Source: Protonemura montana (lineage: Eukaryota > Arthropoda > Insecta > Plecoptera > Nemouridae). Taken from it: DNA of 64,000 nucleotides. A program made the translations under genes and the position numbers. Positions within the stretch are counted from its first letter, which is position 1; every line of letters begins with the position of its first letter. The notes below the pieces were generated by a model. That model was not told the origin of the DNA. It did no database searches and saw nothing but the letters and a program-made list of their open reading frames with translations. Location: the NCBI GenBank assembly GCA_947568835.1, contig OX387604.1, forward strand, positions 10,879,076-10,943,075. The letters are read 5' to 3'. This document shows positions 1-13,200 of this stretch, one piece after another.

Positions 1-1090
1 GGCATGGTCATCCGTACGCCTAATGCAGGGAAAATGATTCAACAGAACAGCAACGGGGGAGCGACTCAGTACTTGACCAGTTCACCGAATGGGGGTCATC
101 AGTTTGTTATGAACGGAGGCACATTTGGCGGACAGCTGAGCCCGCTGGTGGCAAATCTCAGCCCGAACCATCAACAGATGTCATTCACGACCAGTAACCA
201 CCAGATGCGTACGCAGAATCCATCGCAGCCGCAGCAAGAATACCTCCAGTGTGGTCAGATTGGGCAGACGCTGATGGTACCGTGTTCGGTGGCTTCCTCC
301 AACTCCCCGAACAGTTCCACTCAACAAAACCCAAGCATACTCCAGCAGCAACCTACGATGGTCTCCAACAACCAGCAACTGTTGACAACCTCTCAACCAC
401 CATCTCTAAACCCAAACAACCAAAATCATTTTATCTTAAACAACCATTCGATAGAAAAAGCCCAGCAGATTAACGTCAACTTGGCGAACTGTCAGCAAGC
501 GCCAATGATGAAACATTCGGTGTCCACGCAGACTGCCGTGAATCAGACCCAGGCGTCGACGAATGATGATCTGGTCGCAATAGCAAGCAATGTGGGAAGT
601 CCACCAGACACGACAACACACAGCCCTGTTGACCCCTCATGCCCGGAAAGCAGTCCAGTTGACCCCTCGTGCCCGGAGAGCAGCCCCGTTGACCCTTCGT
701 GCCCGGAAAGCCCAAGCACCACGGCGGTAGGGAGCACTGATGACAAGTCCAAGGAGGTTGAAGCCCCAAGCCGGCCAGATGTCTCGCCCCAGTCCCTGCC
801 CATGGTCCACTGTGTTTCCAGTAGTAATGAGCAGGAGACCTCTATCGAATGCAACCGGCTGCCAGGCACGAAAATAGACGGCGACGCAGATGGCAACCTG
901 GCTACAGCCGAGTCTACATTCGGGGAGGCGGCTGCAAAAGACACATTCAAGTATTCCAAAGAAAAAGTTCCGGTGGTTATCGGCAAGTCGAGACCGATTG
1001 AACGAGGGGCCAAGAGGAAACACAGTGATGCATTAGTCGTCATGGAGACACAACCGCGAGATATCAACGCTATGGATGACGATGATGAAG
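1..1090 (+). CDS. MBD5/6: MBD5/6-like exon a (low-complexity region, open at left edge)
   Basis: Open from the first base of the window, so the exon continues to the left. The donor is GAAG|GTATGT at 1090/1091, after an acidic DDDDE stretch. A 10-residue unit, SPVDPSCPES, is repeated three times at residues 208-237 (about 622-711), as a 30-bp tandem repeat. A basic patch, RGAKRKHSD, before the acidic run could be a nuclear localisation signal. Confidence 0.85.
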
Positions 1091-3838
1091 GTATGTGTCA
1101 CACTCTCGGTTGTTCATCTTTTGAATTTTTTCTTAAACCATCTCTGTAGAAGTTGATTATTTTCAATGCTCTTTGTAGATTGATAATTAATGCTGTTTTC
1201 TTCTCAGGATTTTTGTATATATTCGATAAATGATGTCTACTTAGTGACATTGAAATCTTAACTTAAACTCAAAAGAATTAATATTATTGACATTACTAAG
1301 TTCATCCTTCAAGAATATAGAAAGTAAATAATGTACCTAGGCATGATATGGTTGATAGGTGGGATTCTTACAGAATGTAGCATGCTACTAAAATAATTTA
1401 AGGTTCTTTGCTATTTGTCTTTGTCTCTTTCGAATGCATTTCCTCTTGATCTTTATGTTTCTATGTCTTGTGTGTTATTTGGGCTCCTACAATGTCATAC
1501 CTGACTGTTAACATTTTGTTTGCCTGTCATATTTCCTTTGCAATCACCGATGCTTATTTTTGTGTCTGCTCGTAAAATTCTTCCGTAGTTTATGCAATGC
1601 TGCATTGCCTTGTTCTCCCTCCTCCCTTTCCAGTAAACATGTTTTTGGTTTGAGCTGTGTCCAATGTATTTAGTAAATATCTGGTAAGTAAAAGACCCAT
1701 CACACATTTACACAAAAAAAAAAACTTTCCTGTACCACTGACATTAATGACTGGCATCACATAATAAGCAGATGATAATCAGCTAAATTATGGTGGAACA
1801 AATCTTCTTTTTCGTAGTGAAAGTGACATTTAGAAAAAAAAATGTTTCGAATACTTGCTGTGCACTGTTTATTTAGATAGTAGACATGGATAGTTTACAA
1901 CTACCACTCAGAATGCAGACCGATTGGTGTATAACTCCTTGATGACAAGAGTGCTAATCCCTGCTTGACTGGAGCTAGGCAATTTTTAACTACATGACAT
2001 CTCATTCTATCCGCTGGTGTTACTACTGCATGCTTGTACCTATTGATTTTCGTCGATGGATGAGTGGAATTTTGTTAAGTGTTTTGTTTTCCCAATTTCT
2101 CCTGAATGTGCACATACCTACGAAAGCTGCTTCTTGGCCTAGGATATACAATTGCTTCAGTACACGATGTGCGTTGCGTTGAGTTTGGTCTCGCTTTTGT
2201 GTTGTCCAACTAACTGCGGTGGTTAACATGTGGTGGAGGCAGTGCCCCTACCCAAGAAGGATCATTGCAAGCCAACCCAGATTCGCTTTTCTTATTTGTA
2301 AAGATTCTATGTAAATAAACCAGTCTTTTGGTTTATTTTGTAAATAATATATTTGGTTAAAGGCTTAAAATATAATAATCAAGATTTAGGAGTCTTAAAT
2401 CATTTTTGTTCTAAACTTGCCAATATGTCGTTTTTGTGAAGTAAATATGAATGTTTTACTACTTTCTATGCTTTGCAACAAATTGCTTGATGAGCTACGT
2501 GCCTCATGTAAACTGTGTGACAAACTATTGGTAGAGCGATTGGCACCGGCATGCGATTGGCAGTGGGTACTGGGTTGGCGCAATGCACAGCATCATACGT
2601 ACAGTGAAGTGAAATGTCCATGTGTCGGCCAGGGGTTATGATTGGACGGTCGGCGGGAAGTCTTTGTGAAGGCGACCTCGTGTGGGGCGCGGCTCGTGGG
2701 TTCCCCGCGTGGCCGGGCAAGCTCGCCGGGCCCACCCCCGCTCCCGCTCCCGCCACCGTCGACGGCAAAGTGTGGGTGCGCTGGTTCGGGGGAGACCGCG
2801 CTCTCACCCAAGTCTCGATGCACTCGCTCAAGACGCTGAGCGAAGGGCTCGAAGCACATCATCGAGCAAGGAAGAAGTTTCGGAAGTGAGTCGCTCGACA
2901 CGCCTCTCCGCACACTTCCAAGCTGCACCGGTGTAGAATGCAGAAATCATTTCATTTGTCATTCATACAGAGACACACACACATAACACACGCACCCACA
3001 CCTACACATGCACACTCACATACACACGTCACACGTACACTCACACTCACACACGAGCTCTATAGAAGACACGTTTACACCGTTCATCTCGTAAATCATC
3101 TGTTGGAAAAGACGTTATTCAAGTTGTTGCACATGGCATTGAAAGGAATTAAGATATTTTGTGAATTTGAATTAATTTCTATTTGGTCATGTCGTATCGA
3201 CGTGATTGGAATACATGTTGAAATAATGATTGCTGATTTAACCGAAGAAATCGGCCAATCTTTCTCTTGCGGCCAGATTCGTTCAGGGCGCCCAATGTGC
3301 GAAAACGTGAATGGTGATTTCATCCAGTGTTCACGACAAGTTACTCATATCATTTCATCAAGTCTTAGCACCAGTGATATTCGCCTCACCGTGATGGAAC
3401 GGTTGCCATTGTCCAAGATGCACCATTTCAAGGAGTAGCTAGCTGAGTATGTTTGCAAAGTCCCTTGCTTTCAGGCCGTTCCTTATCAAGCCCATATTCA
3501 CCCAGTAATAAGCAGAGTTCTGCTTTGAACTTTCATAGGTAACCATGCAAGAATTGAGAATCAATTCTTTAGCTATCTTTATTGTTGAGTGGTGTTTGAT
3601 ATTTTCTCCTCGTAAAGTAGTAGTAAACCTTTCCTCAACCTGAGAAAAGCTAGACGTACGAGATGGTAACCGTGCGGTTGGTGATTGCAGAAGCCGCAAG
3701 CTGAACAGTCAACTAGAGAATGCGATCCAGGAAGCGATGCTGGAGCTGGACCGCATGACCGAACGGCAGGCATTGGCAACGCGTGCTGGTGCTCTGCCGG
3801 TCGAAGTCAGCACACGGCCGCGAAGAAACCACCGGTGA
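1..3838 (+). CDS. MBD5/6: MBD5/MBD6-type (six-banded-like) PWWP protein, 3' part, three exons
   Basis: Three exons join in frame (1-1090, 2633-2885, 3691-3838) to give 496 residues ending at TGA 3836-3838; the 5' part lies left of the window. Residues 1-363 are Ser/Pro/Gln/Asn-rich and disordered-looking. A PWWP domain starts near residue 377 (GDLVWG), with the core motif written FPAWPGK, a VWVRWF strand, and then LKTLSEGLEAHHRARKKFRK. The last exon adds a conserved helix, KLNSQLENAIQEAMLELDRM. This PWWP-plus-helix ending is what I know from vertebrate MBD5/MBD6 and insect six-banded, chromatin proteins whose vertebrate members associate with the PR-DUB (BAP1/ASXL) complex. The N-terminal MBD that would confirm the family is outside the window. 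Junction phases are 1 and 2 and fit on both sides. The acceptor at 2632 has a weak pyrimidine tract; AG at 2608 also keeps the frame and would add eight residues. Confidence 0.82.
1091..2632 (+). other. Intron of the MBD5/6-like gene
   Basis: AT-rich, with many stops in every frame. No further exon or repeat family was recognised inside it. Confidence 0.6.
2633..2885 (+). CDS. MBD5/6: MBD5/6-like exon b (PWWP domain)
   Basis: Encodes the PWWP domain, a chromatin-reader fold that usually binds methylated histone tails and DNA. The donor AA|GTGAGT at 2885 splits a Lys codon that the next exon completes. The exon is clearly more GC-rich than its introns. A Pro/Ala-rich loop (GPTPAPAPAT) sits between the first two strands. 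Confidence 0.85.
2886..3690 (+). other. Intron of the MBD5/6-like gene with a CA-rich microsatellite
   Basis: Begins GTGAGT and ends TTGCAG. An imperfect CA/CACT-rich simple repeat lies at about 2968-3056. The ORF at 2938-3438 reads through this repeat and shows no recognisable domain. Confidence 0.6.
3691..3838 (+). CDS. MBD5/6: MBD5/6-like terminal exon
   Basis: Follows the acceptor TGATTGCAG at 3690. The first base completes the Lys codon of exon b, and 49 codons including the stop follow. The first 30 residues are the conserved helix seen after PWWP in MBD5/6; the tail is basic and ends RPRRNHR. A different reading frame over the same DNA is open to 3867 and is not the gene. Confidence 0.8.
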
Positions 3839-6800
3839 TCTTGCTGGCAACAGTTGACAAGCTTTAGCAGTCGAGGCAGGTAGACTACCACAATTAAACA
3901 ATAATTAGTACCTAGTACTATGGAAAATTGACAAAAAATTTGAAATATACAATATTTTTCAATATAATATGCTATGTGACCAGGTGAAATTTTCACATAA
4001 AAAAGTGTTATGTAAATGTTTTATCTGAACGTGGTGATAATATTATTTGATGTTAATTTTAAGTGCAAATTGAAACGAACCAAATGAAGTTTTAGGTACC
4101 TAATGCTACCGCTTCCAACAAAAAAATAGTTGTAATATTAACATGGTGTTTCTATATTGTTTCTTGTCAGTGCTATTTGCCTCAAATCATCTATTGGTCA
4201 CCTGTCATTGAGATTTTTATTACAACTTTGTTTCTTCCATGAAGCTCATGGTCGAATTTGGTAGGCATTGATCTTTTTGCATCTGCGAGCGATAGGAGCC
4301 GGACCTTTCACATCGTGAAGTGGATTTTTGTCAAAGAGTATGCTTCATCGAACTGCTATTATCTGAGGTGATGTCGATTTAGTTGCAACGAAGCTTGCAT
4401 GTTCGAACATATTTGTGTCTGGAAGATGTTTTTAATCTAGTCATAATTTGTCTTTATAAACAAAATTTTGTTCTAGAATTTTGTTTGCACTCCATTCAAT
4501 TAGCCTATCTTCACAATGCAAGAATACAAGGAAACTGGGATAGGTATGGGATCTTACCTTTGAGGTTTTTCGTAATGCCTTGTTTAGTGCTACCTTTCAC
4601 AAAGGCTGCGTTGAAGGTCCCTGTACTTTCAGCCAATCTGCGGGCTCGATTTGGTCACGTGACACAAGAGTCATGAGTCGGCGAGGGTCGAAGCATCGCA
4701 GACAGCAAAATTTTCTTATCTTGTAAACTCCCACAAGAATACAAAAGTAACTTGAATGCATGTTTCTGTAGGGCATGCATCAAAACATAAAATGCAGCCC
4801 TTAATTTTTTTTATTTTGATCTAAAAACAACTGAAATACGTATCTAGAGGCTATTTCCCCATCTTTGACTGATGTTGTAAAGCGGTGCCCCCACCCCTGC
4901 CAGCATACTTGCTTCTGTTGAACCCTTCGTATTGCTGAAAACACGGGTAGCACTAAGCAAGAAATAATGCTGCAGAGCTGGAACAAAGCCACCAGCATTA
5001 TTGATAGTTTTCTAACCTTGAACTATTTCCTGGTTAGATTTATGAAATGGTTTGTTATTCTTAAGCCCACTCAATCACAAATTTGGAGTAAGTTGTATTA
5101 ATTGTGTTATAAAACAATTTGATTTTTTCCGAGTTGTTTTTACTTGTAAGTAGTCAGCAAGGAAATTGATTTGATGGCAATGCCATGGGGTCACCAGCGT
5201 CTTGTTTCAGATTCATTGCTTTACTGTTAGATTAAAGTTGGCTGTCAAAAGTTGTTTACATTCATAAGATGTTTAAGTTTTACAGACAACTTAAAAAGTC
5301 CATTGGTAGCTCATTACCAAAAGCACTAATAATTGTTGTAGAAAAATAATTGTCTTTGTTGTGTTCTGCTTAATGCATAATCTGTGTAGACATTGCTGTC
5401 CAAGAAGTTGTCGATTTGATTTCTTTGTAACTTGACACTTGATTTCTTTTGTATTGAATGCTTCTCTTACATTCCCTATAATCATAAGCCACTTGGCTTT
5501 GCAAAGATTACTTATGGTTATCAAGTAATTTTAGTCAAGGAATTGAAGCAGATTTTCCAAATGGAATAAAATATCAAGTATTTATTTCTTTGTGTTGTAT
5601 TGTTATGTTAGGTCAGTATTGAATGAAGTGCCACTAGACTGGAGAGTGTATTAATTAACAGAAAAAACTAAGCCGTCCACTACCACAACTTGATGAATAA
5701 TTTGGAAAGAAAGCTTTGACAGTCATGGGATAGATTGTGAAACTGGATAACTTAAAGTTGTTCTTCAGGAGAGATTACAGTCGACCAGAAATTAACATTA
5801 ATTTGTTTATTTGGAACTGTTTTTTTTTCTGGGCTCATTTATCTGTAGAACCTCATCAGGCATAAAACGGTACATATTCCAAATTGCAGGAAATGCAAGA
5901 ATCCTACGATAATGTATCAACCGTGGCCAACTATGATTGATACTCATAAATGTGTATACTAGACCATCGTAGTTGGAGTGGCCACTTTTAGTTCACTAAA
6001 AAGAGCGTTGTACAACGAGGCTTGAAATCATGTTGAAATTCAAGATGACAAATCAAATATTTGTGACTTTACCTGATTTCTTTTTCATTTTATGTTTCTG
6101 ATTATTAAACAAGTAATTCTGCATAAAATAAATAAAAATCTTATCAAAAGCTCAATCAAAATATTCGGAAAGAGTTAAATTATTGTTTTCAGAAAATGGT
6201 TCCAAGTAAGAAAGCACAAATTCAAGCTTTGATGATTTTAAATAGTATTTTTGTTATTTATCATGGAAGGTGCCTCACACATGACATATTGCTGCGATAC
6301 TAATTTAGGTGCTCTTTCACGCATATGTGCTTTCTAGAGCCGGAGTGGCAAACAATATAAACTTTGTCTTGCCAGATGTCTCGATTTCAAGTCTTATCGT
6401 TAGCGCTCTTTCTAGTGAAATAAAAATGGGAACGCCAACTGGGGCAGCCTGGTATTCAAATTTTTGAGAATCGATCACAATCTGCCATTATATCAACATT
6501 CACCTATCTTAAAATGACCAATCATTTTCCTTCCTTATAGTTGCATTTTTCAGATGTCTCATTCTTCGTGAAGTTCCGGCTAATTACTTTTTTTTTTTTA
6601 CTTTTGCAGCTGGGTTTGAAATTAACTTTCTACCACAAAACTTGATCAGTTAGTTGTAGCTTTAATGGGTATTATTCTTTCTGAATGTAATGTATATTTT
6701 AAGGGTTGTATCAAATATTTCCACATAACATAATAGTGATAATACTGAATTATTCTCTATACACAACTATTCATAAGAATGTACCTACCATTGATTAGCT

Positions 6801-7911
6801 TTGACTTCTTTGTATTAAAGCTTTCTAGTGATATTTCTCGTTAGGGGCATTCCTTACGATTCAACTACGCGCTGGAGGAATCATCGGTCATTATTATTCT
6901 AATCGGATTGGCACATTTTTCAACGTATTGTCTTTTACTGGTGATATTTATTTGCATGATGCATTTTTCTATAATTAACAACTGATTCTTTAGAAGAGGC
7001 TTTATTGAATCATCTTGGTTGTCTTGATTGTAGTGTGGTTTTCACCACTTGTAACAGTCTTGGTGAATTGCCTCTTTTGTGTTGATTCATCTTAGTTTTC
7101 TATCTATAAATATACTGTAAATTTATCTATAGTACATGGTTTCTGCACAGTTTGATGTTAAGTTGTAATGTTATTGAACAAAGTTATGCAACTACGTTGC
7201 AATTAACGTGAGCACTGCTGATTTTGTCCATGCTTCTGCTACAAAATCAATGGGTTGATATAATTTGATCAGAATATTAGTCCTGTTGCTCTTTGTAAAT
7301 AGTAAACTAAACCACACAATAAATTATTTATGTACAAACTGAAATATTACCAAAGACCCACGGGCAAGCAAAAGTTGTGATGTAGCGCTTAGCAAACAAA
7401 AGTCCCACACAATTAAGGAAAAAAGGTAAAATTAAACTTCTATGCATTACTTTACTAACCTCTTTCACATAACCTGGTTGAGCTAGGTATTGTTTCATGT
7501 TTTAACTTGTTGGCTTAATGGTTAAAGATCATCTCTGGAAGCCACGAGCAGTCATGTTTTCTGTCAAAATTTTTGTTACTGACGCGGATGGAGTATGTAT
7601 TTGGCATTTACCTGATTGTAACCATGTTTACTGTTAATAAAGCTGTTTTTGAATGGAAGTGTACAAACAAGGAAGCATGTTAAAATATTTTTTTTTTGTA
7701 ATTGGTCAACTGATTTTTGCAGTATGAATAATCTATGTAAATGTATTAAAAAGAATATAGAATTGATATGATGGATACTATTGTATAAAATAACAAGTTA
7801 TGGTTAAACCAAGGGACAAGAATACCTATAAAGTAAGAATATGAGCATCTCCAAGATGTAGGCAGCAAAAAGAATGAAGATAAACACACAGATTTCTCAT
7901 TTTGCAGCTGT
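3839..7911. other. 3' UTR and/or intergenic DNA, no gene seen
   Basis: AT-rich sequence after the MBD5/6-like stop. AATAAA hexamers occur at 5565-5570 and 7636-7641 among others, so the 3' end of the transcript cannot be fixed. No ORF here has a recognisable domain. Confidence 0.5.
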
Positions 7912-8215
7912 AATTTAATGAATGAAAATGCTTTATTGACATGATATATATTCTCACAAGATAATCTGTGTTGTCATTTACAATCCCATGACTGAATCCA
8001 TTTCCTATTCCAAAAAGTATTCCTATGATAGGAGCTCAAAATAGATCCTACTCGCTGGTCCTACTGAGCTTGGCCAGAGGATAAAAACACATCCAGATGT
8101 TATTATTATGAACACTATAACCGTCTTAAAAGTTGATGCCAAACGGGGACTCGAACCCCGATCTCCACCTATCGCGGGTGTTGCTCTAATCCATTGAGCT
8201 ACTTGAACACTGGCT
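7912..8215 (-). mobile_element. tRNA-derived SINE with CATT-type tail
   Basis: The minus strand starts with a 72-base tRNA-like head (8137-8208). It has TAGCTC...GAGC as the D arm (four pairs), a 4/5-pair anticodon stem, and a perfect five-pair T stem around TTCGAGT. About 220 bp of unrelated body follows, ending in AATAAAGCATTTTCATTCATT near 7915, the kind of tail many arthropod SINEs and LINEs have. The base before the anticodon is G instead of U, and the outer acceptor pairs fail, so this is a SINE head and not a working tRNA gene. I could not delimit target-site duplications. Confidence 0.6.
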
Positions 8216-11200
8216 TTTCGAGGCGATTTTAGTGTATTTGATGAGAATGTGGGATCTCCAAAGAGTGGAACAACGAGGCTGTGAATACTCAGTCAATTTT
8301 TGAGATGGTTTTAGTGATCATAATGATAAATTACCCTGCGCATTGCAAGCGTTTGCAATTTAAATAAGATTTCATCTAAAAACATTCAGATTTCTAAATC
8401 ATGCAATTCTGCGACAGTTTGGACTGCTTTCTGATGTGGTGAGTTATTAGGGGGGGGGGTAAAAATCTTGAATACAGTTTTTTACTTTTGAACCTGTTCC
8501 CTAGTTTCTCAGTTATGTATATTTATTTTTTAATTTTAGGACCATGCTGTATTTGACGTTCTTCAGTGTGGCAGCTTGGGTTTCCACTCGCGGGGAAATT
8601 TTAGGCAGATTCAGATGGTGCATTTTGTCATTTTTAGAAGTTTGGCCAGATTTTTTCTGTTTTTATTAAGCCCTTAGAAGGTTGGGAGATTTGGGGCGCA
8701 GATGGGGGAAGTAACAAATCCCGCATTAATATTCTCTGCTCATTAGCCGTTTCAACGGTTTCGTAGAGATATTTTGGAAACTTTTGGACATTGCTGGATA
8801 TGTCGTTTTGAAAAGCTTTGTCAGAGCTTTGAAGGCCAAGGAACATTTGTGGGCCCGTCTTATTGTGTGTTTTCGTTTTTTTTTTAATTTCAAGACTTGC
8901 ATCTTTGAGACCGCCCTTTTATACAAAGTTTCTAAAATATCGGGCATTTAGGGCATTCTAGTCGCGCAATTTCAGATGGTGGACATCTCGAGTGACTCCG
9001 AGGCTACAGAAGGGAAATTCATAGCGGCCTCTTTTTTGCGATAAAATGTACTTTTCTAACTCATTTAGTGCTAAACACTTTGAGTGCACGACACTATTCG
9101 TGCGTGACAAGGAGGTGAGGGGGGGGGTTCAAGGGGGTGAAACCACCCTAGCCCGTTGGCGCCCGGAGGGTGCAGGAGCCCATAGTATTTTTTCAATAAT
9201 CTTATATGGTCGGATAAATAATAATCATTTTTGACATCAGAAACTATAACACTAGAACATGGGTATCTGCTAGGCGATGGCGCCCTAGCGTTCCAGAATC
9301 CTAATATTTCGATATGAGGGGTAGCTGAACTGCAATAGTTGCATCCATTCAAGCTTTTTTTTCATAAGTCACATGACAGGCTTAGAATTCTGATTAGATT
9401 ACAAAATCTCTCGAGAAATCATTTCCTTTTTGATTTTGTTATTGCAAAACATTGTCCGAGTTGGGTTTTACGCAATCTGCTTTTATATGTACCACAGTGT
9501 TCTTCAATTGCGTACTGACAAAATTTAATTGGATTTCGAGACTTTTGCAGGCTGGTGCAATTGTATGCAAATCTGAAGTGGCTGTACACCACAAGGCAGT
9601 GATACAAAAAGACAATGCTTATTGCCCACCATGCTAGATGCCGAGGGATAAGGCACCACTACTAGTTCTAGACTACGATCTGCATTGAAATGGTTGAACT
9701 GAAGGGTCGAACGAAAGTTATGTTTTTAAACTGGTGACATGTGGGATTGCCCATTAGGTTTTCACGATAGGAGGAAAGGATCCATTACTTCTGTTACGAA
9801 TGTCGTCAGGAAGCTTCCCCCAAAAGTGAGGGTTGTTTTTCTGGATGACAATTCAACGATTTCTCCAGCAATTTGTCAGCGTCTGGCAGAGAAATGACCC
9901 AACTGAGAGTATCCGCTGGGAGACCTTAGATGCCAGGTGCTCCACTATGCTCCTGGGAAATTATACTATGTGTTGTGTTTATTGCCATGAGTTTCGCTTG
10001 ACGCTTCCAAGAGAGTATAGCAAACGAAACCCTCATAAAAGTTTTCATACTATTTCATTTTTATGCTCTTCCTAAGACTGTTCTTTTTTATGGAAAAGAC
10101 GACACGCAACATACCTGTAACGATGTTGTTAGAAAAATAAGTGGCATCCTTTTTGGATTTTATGCAATACATATCAGGAAAGACGTGGCTATTGGAAGCA
10201 TCACTCTTCAACTGAATTATCGTACATTTTACTGAGTTTTATTTTGCGCGCATAGTCAGTGGCAAGTCGCTAGTAAACTCGCGAATAACGCGTCTTGTCG
10301 AATAATCTAATTGATGATTTTCACTCCTGCGAGACTGCCAATAGCAACAGCCAGAAATGTTACAACGGATTTTTTAAATTATATCTGCGAAATGATGCAT
10401 GAGTTCGAGTCCTAAAGAGTGACTAGATACGAGCACAATAGCATGAAAGCGGTGTTTTTTCAATAGGACCAAATAAATAAAATGCAGGGGCTAAGCAAAC
10501 CGTTTGGACCCTTGGGAAATCATTACATTCTTTTTTCTTTCAATACAAGTAACCTGTTGTTAATCAAGGGAATGCACATTGCACGACCATTTCCATTGAT
10601 AGCTAAAGTTGAAATCGAGTCAGTACACTGAATGAACCCTGGTCCCTGACTATGTTATTTGTTTCAAATGGCATGTAGCTAATCTGACAAACTACGAAAA
10701 CAAGGCCAAGAGACAGGAGCACGCTACAACACCCGTTCAACATCCCCTCTCTATATATACACTGTACACTTACTATTGTTCGTTTTGCTATGTTTGTGTT
10801 GTTCTGCAGCCTTCTGCTGGATACTTGAAGCACATTACTAAGTATCCGCCGAGATTTAAGCTGGATTTAGGTAATATGCCTACGCAAACTTTGCCAACAT
10901 TCGAACAAACTATCTTAAACCCAGACCCGACTATTCCAACGACGAACTCAGCTTATTCGTTGTTGAAGATTGCCATCTCGTACTAATCATAGCCCCTGGA
11001 CAATAACTAGTAATAACTTGCATTGCAGTATTGAAAGCTATAGAAGTGAGATCGTATAGTCGGAGCATGTAAATAACATCGTCAATAACTCATGGCTATT
11101 ATAGCACAAAAGTTTCATAGCGAAACGAGTAGAAAAGAAGATCGAGTTGCATTTTATGCGAGGATGCTGACTCATTTCCTTGGGGTACCGGCCAACAAAC

Positions 11201-12467
11201 ATTTTAGTAGGGTTTCATCACTTGCTCTTCCTGTTGCCTGCTGGAACCGGGTTTCATTTTCCATGGGATGACCTAGGATGAAATTTAATGGCTAGATTAT
11301 TGAGCTCAGTCTCACACAGATTGCATAGAAAAGCGGGGATGAGCATGGAAGGGTGTACCGGGTCCGGGTAGTAGGTCTGGGGGAAATGGGAAGAGGATCA
11401 GAAGAGAGACAGAACACAGCTAATGCAGCAGGGCGGGAGGATGACGGCAGTGTATGACCAAGGTAGAATCTGGATAGATAGGGGTTCCATACCTTAACTA
11501 AACACATATTAGTAAGCAAGAATAATTTAAACGCTGGCAGAAAATTCCAACGTGAGTTTTAATTTGACTTTTAATTAATTTTAGCTCATTCACTCTTCTT
11601 GGAAGTTTTATGTTGCATGTAGGTTAAACAGGTTAGGTCAAGTCACATAGTATTTAATAACATTTTGATTCGTGGATGCCAATAAGTAACTTCAATTTCG
11701 ACGTACAGCTAGAGATGACTGTAGCTGTGCTGCTCCTATGCTAGTGGGTTCAACTTTTGACCTGATGTAATTGCGATGGCATTCATAATTAACATGCATA
11801 CCTTCTCTTCCAGTTGGTAAACCTACCATATCTGCAGAAAACAAAATACATAGTTATTCTGGAAACGGCAACCACTCGCCATTCTAACACACTTTGCAGA
11901 TCAACAGGCTCTCAGATCTTGTAGGTAGTACATACTTTATGGCATCATTTAATTAACTTTATGTTATTGAGTGATCTATTATTATACCGTTGATAAGACA
12001 CAAAAAAGTTGCCTGTGAAGCTCTGTAAGTTGCCCGGAGTGTGTTTCGAACTTATTAATTGTAGCTTTCTATGATAATTGAGTGAAGCTCTATCGGAGCC
12101 AATTGTGATTTCTGAAAATTAAATTTTCTCAAATGAGGAAAGTGTGTGCAGTTTTTCCGATGCGTTTATGAAAACACAGAGGAAATGAGCTATGCATATT
12201 GTTGTTAACGATAATTAATAAGCTATTTTAAGAATACATCAATTGCATATTGATATGCAGCTGTTAGATCATGATCCAAATAAAGACTTTTAATTAGGGC
12301 TAATTCAGCTAAATATCTAACTTATTCGCTCTTTGTATCTCACTTTAATGTCTACAATATTCAATCTGACGAAACCCGTGCTGGCTTCAAAATATTCTTT
12401 TGTTTCTGTGAATCACAGAAACAATCAGAGATTTACCGTCAAATGAAATTAGCAATGAGGGTAATGA
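8216..12467. other. Intergenic DNA, no gene seen
   Basis: Only short ORFs without recognisable domains. G-rich runs of 9-10 bases occur near 8449 and 9119. No repeat family was identified. Confidence 0.45.
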
Positions 12468-12560
12468 GGGTGTTTCCCAAAGTGTGGTACGCGTACTCCC
12501 TGGGGTTCGCGAAGAGTTTAGTCCCGCTGCACTTTTCTGGATAGCGTCATATAACTACTA
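12468..12560 (+). mobile_element. hAT-type terminus, decayed copy
   Basis: GTGTTTCCCAAAGTGTGG followed by a TACGCGTAC block closely matches the left end of the element at 13201, including the downstream GCACTTTTCT. The first bases are mutated (GGGTG for CAGTG). No matching right end was found nearby other than the one at 13672. Confidence 0.5.
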
Positions 12561-12797
12561 AGATATATTTCAGAAATATGTTCTGGGGTAGGTGATATGA
12601 TCCAAATGATTGAATTTCTACATAGCTTATAATCTAGTTATATTTATTAAGTTTACATGTTAAATGTTATCCATGTTAGATGTTATACGTCACTCTGTCT
12701 TATGTCTTGTTCTGTTTGTGTTGTTCTGTTTGTGTTGTCCACTTGTTGTCCAAATTTTATTAAATCGCACTCGTGGACTCGCATCTGTTGCTGATAA

Positions 12798-12800
12798 ATA

Positions 12801-12834
<34 letters not shown>

Positions 12835-12836
12835 TT
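12798..12836 (+). repeat. ATA microsatellite, probably a retroposon tail
   Basis: About a dozen ATA/TAA units following GCTGATAAATAAATAAT. Such A-rich trinucleotide tails usually mark the 3' end of a SINE or LINE; the upstream body was not identified. Confidence 0.5.
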
Positions 12837-13200
12837 AAATATGTCGCTACGCTCAACAAGTAAACCCAAATGAGGCCATGTAAACCCGATTCGGTAGGCA
12901 ACCACTATTACGCGTGCGTGCATCACTTGTCTATGCACAAGGCTGCAGCAGTCTTGACTCGGCTAAACTCGTCTAAAACTCGGCATCGAAACTCCCTTTT
13001 AGTACCAGGCGCCCAGCCGACAAAAGAGTATCGTCCGAGCGCGATGCGCAGGGTGCGCATGACGTCACTCTCCACGTGCGCGATCGATCCCTCCCTCATG
13101 CTATCGATCGACTGAAGCTCGGCTCCCATTGGATGACTGGTTTTCAACAGCAATTGAAGTGATAAGAGCAATGGCGGTCGTGACCCGTTGATTATTAAGC

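Noticed and set aside
8137..8208. Functional tRNA gene
   Set aside because: The conserved U before the anticodon is G, the outer acceptor pairs fail, and a SINE body and tail follow.
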